Shown here one piece after another: positions 14,601-26,600 of a stretch of 64,000 bases of DNA. Made by a program: the position numbers and the translations under genes. Numbering within the stretch: position 1 is the first letter of the stretch; every line of letters starts with the position of its first letter. Source of the stretch: Berberis thunbergii (Eukaryota > Streptophyta > Magnoliopsida > Ranunculales > Berberidaceae); contig QNQO01000535.1 of the NCBI GenBank assembly GCA_003290165.1, positions 124,001 to 188,000 of the forward strand. Direction: 5' to 3'. The notes under the pieces were generated by a model. That model saw only the letters and a program-made list of their open reading frames with translations. It did no database searches and was not told where the DNA came from.

Positions 14601-17600
14601 CAACTCATCCACCTATGACATGCCACTGTTTAAGCATGAGTTGAGGAATCTTCATTTATCGAAAGACGTGACCCTGATCTATTGGCTGACTTTGTTTCCC
14701 TGGTTAAGAAGGGAGTGAATTCTACTATGAAATTTGCTAAGGCTTGAGCCTTTATAGTTGTTCTCGGCCGGTAGATTTTGTTGAAGGACACGACATTGAT
14801 CTGCTAGCTGACTTTGTTTCCCCGGTTGAGGAGGGAATGAATTATGCTAAAGCTTGAGTATTTAAAGTTGTCATCGGCCGGCAGATCAAGTCTTATTGGC
14901 TCAACTCTATCACTCATTTCATACGTTTTTGACAAGCATTCGGGAGGAAGTTGTGCCCCCAATTCTTTGCTGATGAGAATTGAGCTAACTGCTATAGTTG
15001 AAACTACCAAGTAGATGTATAGGTCCTCTTCTGGATTTGTCTGCTGATCTACTCAAGAATCGATCCAAAGTTGCTGCTCTAATAGTGAAACTTTGAATTT
15101 CTTTTGGAGTTGATGGTGACTTCATGTCAAGTAGTGGTCTTCTTTGCTTTATGATCTCCAAACTTTGTGAATGTTTATTTGTCTGCTGACTTATAAATAT
15201 TTGCATTAAGGGCACAAAAGTTTGATTGGCCTTTTTCATGAGCTTCCAATATGCTTAAGTCGGAATTTAAGCATAACTTGAAAAAATTAATCATGGATTT
15301 AAATCTATTTATCTTGGAAATTGCACGGAAATATTGTGTGATCTACTGACCATTTGACAAAACCTACAGAGATTTAAGTAGTCCAGAGTAAGATGCTTTT
15401 ATGCTCAGTGATTGATTAACTAAATTACCCACTCACGGATAATGACATCCTCTACTGAGGCATTTGGCTTGTGTGGTCTATTGATCACTTGACTAAACTT
15501 AAACGGATTTAAGTAGTATCGAGTAAGATACTTTTATGCATTGAATTACCCAGTCACTGAGAGTATCATCCTCTACTGAGGCATTTTGCTTGTGTGGTCT
15601 ACTGACCACTTGACTACACTTAAACGGATTTGAGTAGTCTTGAGTGAGATGCTTTTAAGCATTGAACTACCCACTCACTAAGAATGTCATCCTTTACTGA
15701 GGTGTGATCTTCTAGTGAGGCATTTTGCTTGTGTGGTTTATTTACCACTTGACTAAACTTAAAAGGATTTAAGTAGTCTTAAGTAAGATGTTTTTGTACA
15801 TTGAATTACCCACTAACAGAAAGGGCCATCCTCTACTGAGTTGTACATACATGTTTGCATTTTTAATGTCTTCAGCATGTAAAACGAATTTTCCTATTTC
15901 ACTATTTCAATTAAAGAAGTGCGTTATCTGCTGAGAAGCAAAATAACATATCCTCCATTAAGGTATATATAAATATTTGGTGGGATCTTTTCTTTTTGCC
16001 GGATCTACTTTGATTGGTGGTAGTCTCTTCCGCCAAGGTTGGCTCTTCTCATGGAGAATTTGATTGACCATAACGGAGAACTCTATGAATGTTCTACCGC
16101 GTGAGGAGTCACTTGTTGAAGAGATAAAATACAATCAAGTTTTTCTTATATGTACATTGCATCTTTTTTTCTAGAAAGCAAAAAATAAAAAAGCTAAGAT
16201 GCCTAAGCTTCAATCCACTTTGTGAAATGGTCGGATGCGACAATCATCAGATTTTTCTGCGCTGGAGTTTGATTGATCGGAATGGTGAACTCTGTGTATG
16301 TTCTACTGGTTGAGGAGTCGCTTGTTGGGGGGGGTGTTCTACGCTTGTCACCTTTGTTCTTTTTATCCTCCTTCTGATCTGCATTTGTTTGTGTAGGTTG
16401 ACTATTTTTCTCATGTATATGTGGTGCCTTGGCACTATTTTTTCGTCATCCCACAATGCATAGCGTTCTGCCATAGTGAAGATTTTAGCAAGAGTTTGCC
16501 TAGTTTCATGGTCAATTTGTCATAGAATAGGTGATCTACGGGCAGACCCTTCATGAAAGCTAAGGATGCAATTTAGTCATCACACCCATTTATGCTCGCC
16601 CTTTCTGCCTTGAATCTTTTGATGAAGCCTTGAAAAGATTCATTTGAATTTTTCTTTATGTTGAAGAGACGCTCATCATGTTTTTTTATGGTTCGATAGG
16701 ATGAATACTCCTTTGAGAAAACAAGGGAGCGCTCCCCAAAGTTGTTGATCGACCGTCAAAGTGTGAAACCAATCTTGGGCCATTCCTTGTAAAGTCATAG
16801 TAAATATTTTGCACATAAGTGGGTCATCATTTTGTGCAGTCATGACACTTCGAAAATGCTTCAAGTGTCTATCGCTAGGATGCACCGACTCTCTGGAAAA
16901 CCTCCGTATCACGCGTCAAATGCGTGTCGGATACGGATTCGCGTCCAACACGCGCTGAACACGTATTGGGCACGGGGTCAACAGTCAAAATTTGTTGACT
17001 GTTTTGGACATGGCCTGGATATGGTCCAGACACGGTCTAGACATGGTCAAAATTCATTAACTGTAATTTTGCAAATAAATCAGATTGATCGATCCTTCCT
17101 CCCACACAGGCAAACCCTAACTTCCACAAACCCACACTTTGAACAGAAAATCGATCGAGAGACGGAGGTAGAAAGAACTCAGAACAGAGATTGATTGATC
17201 GATTTCAATTGACAGGAAGAGATCGATTTCGACTGAGAAGAGAAATTGGTTTCGACAGAGAGGGATAGATCGATCAACAGGATCTATGGCTTCCTCATCA
17301 ACACCAGGTACCTTCGATCGATCTATTTCGTTTGTGTTTTTCTGTGATTTCTGCTATTTTCTCAGTTTTTTCCTTTTTTTCCTCTGATTCTTGATATCGA
17401 TCCTGCGATTTTTTAGATCAATTCCTGAGATTGATTTCTGAGATCGATCTATTCTTGTGAACGATTGATTCCTGTGATCGATCGATCGATCCTGCGATTT
17501 CGTTTTTTCCTGCGATTTCCTTTTTTTGTATTTCGTTTCCCTTTTTCTGCGATTCCTTTTTTTGCTGTTTTTCTCTTTTCTTTCTCTGCATCATGAAATA

Positions 17601-20600
17601 CTTCAAATACCCCATATTTGAGCTTGCACCTATTGGCTAAAAAGTTTGAAAACTAAAGAAGAAACTAAAACTGGTTTTAGGCCAAGTAAATGGAGATGAT
17701 CTTTGGAAGCATGTGACAATAATAAGAAGACCAAGTGAAGGTGGGGGAAACCTTAGATGGCGGTGTAACTTTTGTCAGAAAGAGTATGTAGCCGCTAGTT
17801 AATGAAGAAGAAGAGATGTAGCCGCCTCGCTGGTGAGTTTTTGAAATTATCAATTTACATTTTATTTACATTATCAAGTTAATGAAATTATATTGCTTAT
17901 GCTTTATGAGTATCAGCAGTTGAGCTTGACTTTATGATGCATTTGAATGAATGAATTTGAATGTTTTATTGATATGTTTGGATTGTTTAATAGTATTATT
18001 AATTTATTTATGATTTTATGTTCTTATGGGTTACAAAAAAATATATTAAAAAATTAAGTTTGACCGTGTCGCCGAGTCCTATTTTTTTTAAAATTGTTGA
18101 GTCGCTATGTCGTATCCGTGTCTGAATCCGAGTCTGTGCATCCTTGGTCTATCACGATCAGAATCTCCTTTGAAAGGAGTAAAGATTGGTATGATAAACT
18201 TTACTGGTGGAGGATCCCCTTCAGTGTCATTTGTAAAAGTGAAGTGTTTACCAAGGCCACCTCTCTGCGCAGAGCATCATCTGGATTTTCCATGACACGC
18301 GAGTTCCTCAACTGCTCATTGATAATTCGAGCTATATCATCAGCTTTCAAGGGCCCGGGTGCATCCTACTGATCGGTTGCATGGTAGGGCAGTCTATGCT
18401 GCTCAGCGACATGGCAGTTTCGAGACAAGTTAATATCATGATCCAGATCTGATCTTATGTATTGTTCACATCCATCGGGATTTTGTTTTCTGCACCGACC
18501 ACTCATATCTGGCGTCATTTGCTTGGGAGCCCAACCTTGATAAGACTATTGTTTGAGGCCCAAGCCTAGATGGGACATTTGCTCATGGCCGTAATCTTGA
18601 ATGAATGTTTCCAGATGGATTATTTTCCCTCAGTGGATGATTACTTCTGCTCCCATGCACGTGGTCTACTGACAGATGACGATGTGTCTTCTGCCTTGGT
18701 TGTATGTTCACTAATCGTTCTACTACCTGAGTTTGGTCCTCCAATATTTTAATCAAATTGGCAACCTGACCTACGAGATTTTCTTGTTGTTTCAGTTCCA
18801 TTGGGCTCGGTTGTTGGGCAGAAAATTGTAATTGATGATCAATCGATGGTGGTAGACCTACTACCGGTAGTTGTCTGGCCGGAAGCGACTGAACCCATGG
18901 CGATGATGGCTGTTTGGTTCAGGCAGATGATTGTTCAACATTATTTTTGCTAGTTTGGTTTCGAGTTCCCACCATTGTGTTGAAAAAATACTCTAAAAAG
19001 TGTCTTTGAAAGAAAATTCAAATTGATTGAACAATTTTTTTTATGAATGGAAGATAGCATGCAATGAGTTTAATTCAAGCTCTCATTGAAAGCACAAATT
19101 TGTGGATGCAAATTTCCACCGAATCACGTGCTGATGATGCAGAGCAATCTGTGTAAGATAGAAATTAATTCTTGACACCGATGTAGTGCCTGCCATGGGC
19201 ACTCCGATGCCAAAGTTAGAGCAATGCCTTTAGGAAAATATTTATTTCTCTGTATTTGAAGAGAGGATTGTAAATCAATAAAGAGTTACCTCCAGATGGA
19301 TTTGTGTTTGGCTATTTATAGAGGCAGAATGAGTAAATTGTTGGCAGATGAGTGAATCATCTGCTTGAAGGCGGTTGTAACTTCTCTTAGGTAGTTGTAA
19401 CTTCTCTCAGGTAATTGTAACCTCTCATTGGCGGTTGTAACTTCCTGTTTGGTGACACCTCTCTTGCAAGCTTGTGTACTCAGTTGAGCATGGTGGTTAG
19501 GGCTGAACACTACTCCTCTATTGAGAAAAGCATGTTTGCTGAGCTATACTGGGCTCAGACTTGTGCTGCATTGGGCCCAAACTTGGGCTTTCTCTTTTTG
19601 TGACTTTATGGGTAATTTTCGGGCTTCTCGGGAACAACCCAAACCTTTGGGCTTCCTTATCCTGTTGGGCCAATGATTATTTTTGGCTTCCACAATACCC
19701 ACAAAGGAATTTGTAGTACACTTTTCATGAGAACCCGTCTCTTTTGTTTGCCAAGCCCAGTCATCCTCTTCATTGTTGGGACGATCATGAGGAATCCAAT
19801 GGAATCAGTCGCCTAATTAGCCCACCTCTCTGTTATAGACTTCTCTTCCCAGGTGAAGGTTCCAGCCACTTTACGACCCGTCAGAACACAGAAATAAGTC
19901 AGACGCCCCTGCTTATTTGAAGTTTTGTTGTACATGTGGAAGAAAGATGTTTCAAATAATTCCCATCTCTGTTTCCGGAGCTGATTTGCCTCCCTGTTCT
20001 TCTCATTCATAATACTTTTCCCCATAGAGCAGCCACGAGTGTTTTTGACCTGTTTTGTATACCAATGAGATTGCTGATCTCCATATTTTGCCACTTGAAT
20101 CAACATTTAGAGCTTTTGTTAGGGAGTTACAAAAGACTGCCAATCCTATCTGCTAGGATACACTGATATTTGGTATCATAACCCATCAGAGCAACAGGCA
20201 GCAAAGATTTGGAATTATCATTTGAAGGAGACAATTGTAACGAATGGGGATTTGTAAAATTTTCTTTTGAATTGGGAAAGATGAAGGAGAAGTTGATCGA
20301 ACTAAACAAACCACCCGAACCTCCAACCAAACCCTTGCAACCCACCCCTATCCCCTTTCAAATTTAGCGACATGAATAGACCCTCCTCAATTAAAACTAC
20401 CACCAGTTAGGTGATCGACCACCCTTCCCTTCGATCGACCATCTTCTGACCATGTAGGTTGAATGCAACATTAATTTTCCCTATCAACTGGTTGATCTAT
20501 GACATCTCAACTCCTGAGCATGAGGATGAGGCGGTGTGTTGGAAAAGTGCGTAGCCTAGCATGAGATGATGGTTCTGCTAGGTTGTGTCCCATATCACTT

Positions 20601-23600
20601 AAGCAGCTTTTCCAATGAAGATTAGTAAATGTGGACTTGCATCCTTCTGACATTGAGGCCTTCTTGGCAGTTATCTGTTAACTAGTTTGAGTTAAAACCT
20701 CACACCTCGAGGGGGTGGTTAAGTGGGCCAATCTTAAGTGTTCCAAAAAATCACCAACTCAAATGAAAACCAGCAGTTGTCAGGAAAATTGGATTTTTTT
20801 TTCTTCCAAATCACCATCATCTTGGAGTGCAACCTTAGATCATTTTTCTGTGTTTTTCAACTATCCTTGACCCTCGAGCCAATGGGAGTGACTTGATCAT
20901 TGTATGTAAACTGGAAGTCAACTGTTAGGCTACCTAGACTTTGTAAGTTGCCAGTGTAATATTTCCCCTCTCTAATAAATTTGAATCTTAAAATATACAA
21001 ATTAAAATTCTATTGCAAATTTGCAATAACTGAAAAAAAATTCCTAGTTATAAACTTATAATTTAATACCATTATTTTTCTTTCATGTTCTTTCTTGAAC
21101 TTCTGATAGTAGTTGATTAGACTACAGTTTCTAACCCAAGACATACTAAATTCTAAACAGAGCTCCCCAACTTATGAATTGAAAGTTATGGGCAGTTAGG
21201 ATTTAGAAAGAAAAATGATTTTAGTGTCAAAAGCATGATGATGGGCATAAAATTACTAAAGCCAACGTTCTTGGTGAAATCATAAATCTCCACTCTAGGT
21301 GAAAGCCTTTAATAATGTTTACTTCATTAAAAAAATAATAAAAAGAAAAAGAAAAAACTAATTTTGAAATACAGAACTAAAAGTAAAAAAATAAATGCAT
21401 GCAAACAAAGATAACCAAACAAATGCCACCTTTTGGTGATATCTTCCTGATGGAACCAATTTCCAAAAGTCTCGACTCATGGATTTAAAGTTATACACTT
21501 TTTAAAGAAAATCAAAATTGAAATGATTACATCCACATGCATGTGCAATCATCATCAGCATAAAAAAATCACTGTCCAGATTGAAGGTAAACAAAAAAAA
21601 ATGAAAATAAAATAATAGAGTAAAATTTCAAGCTTCCAATTCCAACAATGCCTTGACGAACACATTACATTTTATTCTCGCTCAATTTATTATTATCATT
21701 ATTATTACTACTGTTATTATTATTATTATCATTATTATTACTACCACTACAATAATTTCTGTTTTATTTTAATTATAAAGCGTAAATTCAACACTCAAGA
21801 ACATATACAATGGTCTTCAAAGAGAATAGTGACCTACAATATAGTATTAAACACGTTAAATGAAAAGTGATCAATAATATTTAACCAACTTTAGCAATAT
21901 AGAAAACAATTTTCAATAATAGAAAAAGAGGTATAATAAAAAGAGATATAAACAGAACAGTATATGATTCCTTTTACTCATTTCTCTTCAAGTGAGCCAT
22001 TACCAACTATGCTAACTGGCATTGACAAAGCTAAATATTCATTATTCTGTTTATGCGTATATATCCAAGATCATGCAGATAGAAGATAACTTACATTGGG
22101 AATTTCACTTTTAGTATGCCTGTTGCGTTGACCCGGCGAGATCAATGTCTTGAGGCCTGCAAACCACACTTCTGTCTCAACTTTGTCCTTGCAAATCTAT
22201 CGAATGAGAAAAGTTAAGAGATTAATCACTATGTAATTATCTATACTTTTACAAATGAAATAAGTGACTTTCATTCACTAACCAGATCGAGAGATCTTTC
22301 ACCATTATTGTATACAAGAGAAAATGACAAATAATCCTTGTCAGGGCGTGGATATCTCCTAAATACAGCCTGTAGACGGCCAACGACCAAGGAACTAAAA
22401 AGTGGTTACAATGTCCATTGCAAATTGATAAGTAATTGCTACAGATGGTATTGAAATCAACCAATTGTGTGCATGTGTGTAATGTCTAACGAGAAAGGAT
22501 GTGCTCCATGTCATACTTTCCTCAAATATGCAAACATATGTAGACATACACACAACACACATGCATTTACAGAGAGAAGGGCACAGGAGGAGGGATGGAG
22601 GAAGGGAGACGGAGAGAGTATCCAAAGATAGTATAAGTTAGAGATAAAGTTGACTCACAGTTCTCTGTCCTGGAATAATCTTTGTGACAGAAGATAAGTT
22701 TAGATTCCTTTCCTCCCCGTGCGAATACCAGATCAGTGTTGTTTCATCCTGTGAATACCTTAACGAAGTTAGGACACACTCAATACTTAAAACAAACGTA
22801 TTGAATGGATCTGTCACAACAAAGCTCTACACTAATGATGCTTCACTGAAAAATTCAATCCTAAGGCTAGATCTATTAATTACCAAATATCATATAAAAT
22901 TAAAGTAAATTATGTTAGGTTTTGTTTATGGACTGACACACCTTTCTCTTGAGGTAATTAGTCAAAATACATGGAAGACCCAACAAGGAAGTCACGTACT
23001 TGTGCAACCAAATTTGGAATGAATTTGGCATTTCCACCAGTGAATTTTTTTTTATCAATAAAACAGAGCTTCTATTAGAAAGCAAAGAGGCTACAAGCAA
23101 CTCATATGATAGGGCCAAAGTGAAACAACTCAATTCTCTTATTGGGTGGGGATTTGCCAAGGACCAAACTTCTCTTTGAAGGCAAATAATAGCTGTGAAG
23201 CCTCTGGGGAAATCATCAAGGGATGGTATTTGAAAGAAGTGAAATCCATGCATGGGTGTGCTTTGTAAAGGGGCATTATTATTTTTTAACCATTATACAT
23301 AGTGAATGAGAGGATCACCTAACTGGAGAACAACAAAAGCAACATGAAAACTACAACCAAAAACTATTATAAGTAGAACAACCTAGCCCAATTAAAAATG
23401 CAAACATGAAACTCCAGATATGTGATGACTCCCCAAGTGATTCCCCACTGCAACGCCATTGATTCTACTGTATTGATGAGAGAAAGAATATCTTTCTTTT
23501 CTCATTTGAAAATCCTATGACTCCCTTCTTTCCAAACAGTCCAGATGGTAGAAAAAGAACTTTGTCCTATAACCCCACTCCTTACTCTGACTTTGAGTGA

Positions 23601-26600
23601 ACCGCCTCTTCTGCTTCAGGATGAAACCCACTGCAGTAGGTTAGTAGGTTGTTACCTGGGGGATGAATATTAGCTTCATGACAAAGGGCAATGCAACAAA
23701 AGGGACACATCTACTGGTGATAATGAGACTCCTTTTAGCAAGGTTACCAATAATGAGGATTTTACAATACCCAATAGTGTGAAGGAAGAAATTAACTCTT
23801 GGAGGGACTTCCTTTCTCCGGCAAATTTTGTGGCCAAAAGGAGAAGGGAAGACAGGATTGTTTGCAGCCTTTTAAGGCCGAGTCTGCTGCTGCAAATGGG
23901 AGTCGGCTGCCAGATTTTTCATTCCAAACCCACTGATTATCTTCATCTGAGAGAAAAATATGTTGCTACAACTCAAGGAGCATGAGGAGAAGAGGGAGCT
24001 CCTCATCTTTGACACCTCTTCTAAGTTAAAGATACAATTTGGAAAACTATAAGTAGTACCCAAATACATTTGCGAAACCATAGCTCTTTTGGAAAGGTAA
24101 AGCCTGAAAATGGGGTTGAAATACTCTCTGAATAGTTTATGGCTACACCAAACATTCTCCCAGGCACAACCTATCTTGTATGAGATGCACTTCTGAAATT
24201 GCTGCTTCAAGCTCATAATACCTTTCCACCAGGCACAACCATAAGGAGTAGAAATCTGATTTATGAACCCTATATAATTATTCTCAATAAGGTATTATCC
24301 CAGGCACAACCTATCTTGTATGAGATGCACTTCTGAAATTGCTGCTTCAAGTTCATAATACCTTTCCACCAGGCACAACCATAAGGAGTAGAAATCTGAT
24401 ATATGAACCCTATATAATTATTCTCAATAAGGCATTATGCTCAGACCCAAACCTCCAAAGCCATTTAGACAATAAAGCTTGATTGAACAGGTTCAAAGCA
24501 TAAGAGTCTCATAAGAAATCCCTCTTCCCAATGTCTTGTCGAATAGAGATGGGCATGACAATGTTGAACATGAGAAAAACAGGCATGCTAACCAAGGTAC
24601 TTCTAATCAGAGTAACTCTTCCAGCCTTGGAGATGTATTTCGACTTCCAAACTACAAATCGGCCTTTAATTCTACCGAAGGTGGGCTCCCACATTTGCTT
24701 GCTTTTAAATTTTGCACCTAGAGGCAGACCAAGATAGGTAGTAGGGAGTCCCGAGGGATTCTTGACGACAAATCATAATATCTACCATTTCTCCTAATTG
24801 TTGCACTTTTCCCAAATTCCTACTCAGTAGAGTGGTTTTAAGGAAATCGATGCTGAGACCAGAGGCAACCTCAAACCAAACAAGAACAACTTGCATGGTC
24901 CTAAGTTGGGCAATATCTGGATCCTGAAACAAAATAGTGTCAAATGCATATTGTAGAGTTACGACTGTCCCAGCATATATTCACTTGGAAACCACTGATG
25001 AGGCCATAATACTCAACTCTTAGCATCATTTGAGTTAAACCTTCAACTTCCAACTAGAGCTACCAAAGAGAAAAGAGGGGGTCTCCTTGCCTGGTTCCCC
25101 TAGAGCAATCAATTTCGAAATAGAAATTAGTTGTCATTAGTAGTTCTGACCAACCATCTCCACCTCACTCCAAACCCCATTCTGAGCAGACTCAAGAAAA
25201 GAAAAATTTTGAAGAGAATTTGAACACCATGAATCCCAAGAGGAAATTTTTGAGGAGGGGAATCATGAACATCAAGAGGAAATTTGAGGAGAATATTGTA
25301 CAAAGTAGGAAGGGGAAAGAAAAAGCGATTTTGGCAAGACAACTGGTTGATGACCAGACCCCTCAAGAATGAGTTTCCAACCATGTTCAATTTATGTGAC
25401 AATTAATGAGATGTGTAAGCAGCTTTGCAACAATCACATGCTTTGATCTAATTGGAACTTGAATCCTCAAGACATATCAATGAACGGGAGACTCAAGCAG
25501 TCACATAGAAGACTTTAGTTTGGGAAGCCTGATCAATTTACAACCAAATCCTTTTGTTCAAAGCATCATTGAGCATGTATAAACTTTAGTTTATTTATAT
25601 TAATAATTTTATACATAAAGTTATTTTTATGGGAAATTTAAACTTTAGGTCCTATATTTGTCCAGCTTTGAGTCTGCGTCCTAAGACAACGTTGACCGTC
25701 AACTCTTCGTCCAGTAATTGAATGGATTTTTTTAATTTTTTATATTACATTAACTCTAGTTATTGAAATTTAAACTTTAGGTATCATAGTTTAAACCACC
25801 TTTGCTTTTAGGTCCTACATTTGTAACGAGGACTATAGTCTTTCGTTAGGACAATGTGATCTTGTAAAGCTAGTCAAATGTATGACCCGAACACAGATAT
25901 TATAAATTGTGGAACCTAAAGTCTAAATTTCACTATTTTAATTGTTAATAAAAACATACAATAACACATACATAAAATTTTAAGTAATTTGATAAATTAT
26001 TTTCAATTATTAATAAAAAAAATAAGTCAATAACTAATAATTATGTTTAATAATCATATATGACATAAGTATATCATTAGCTATTCAAATTTTGAAAAAA
26101 TATAGTTGTATTAAAGAATGATGGATTGTTTGTAGTAAATTAATTAAACTATTATTACAATAATTAATTAAATAATAACTGCGATTTATTCATTTGTATA
26201 CAAATAAGAGTATTTAAAAAAATTTCCATACTCAATAAATAAATAGGCTGGCAGAGGGTTTGAGTCCCTGACTTCCAATCAATTTGATTGTTGGATCAAA
26301 TCACGAGCTATGAATCATGGGAGCATGGATATGAATGTAACCAATCATAAATTAGTGGCAGATCAACTTCCAATCTACCTATTCGCATTTTCTAGCGAGG
26401 CAATTGGGTCTCTCCCATGAATTTTATGACAAGGACCTCGCTAGAAAGATGCCTAGCCCATGGTGATGATTGCCCCAGGTGGTGTGTTGGAAAGCCACCA
26501 ATCCCAAGGAGTGGTGATTGTTGTGTCAGGTTGGATCCCACAAGCTAAGGCAACTCGTCCTAATGATGATTATTAAGAGGACTTCCACTTTCTTATGCAA

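Larger units (their letters stand above)
13641..19694 (-). mobile_element. LTR retrotransposon 1, gag only, minus strand, with 5-bp TSD
   Basis: Two direct LTRs (13641-14293 and 19101-19694) begin TGTGGATGCAAATTTCC and end GGCTCCCACA or GGCTTCCACA. The exact TSD ATACC is at 13636-13640 and 19695-19699. A purine tract GGAGACGAGGGG next to the left LTR shows that the left one is the 3' LTR, which agrees with gag on the minus strand. The 4.8-kb interior has gag and a repeat-rich 3' region. No protease, RT, RNase H or integrase was seen, so it depended on a partner. It is inserted in LINE relic B inside PRAF intron 5 and carries a hAT at 16875-18146. Confidence 0.95.

Noticed and set aside
15336..15840. 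CRISPR-like array
   Set aside because: Units are 121-139 bp, diverged along their whole length, with no constant repeat and unique spacers; the context is a plant LTR element.
16867..18155. Mutator element with 9-bp TSD
   Set aside because: A 9-bp reading works with one mismatch, but the 8-bp reading gives symmetrical CWAGGATGCAC ends and the interior has a BED finger typical of hAT.
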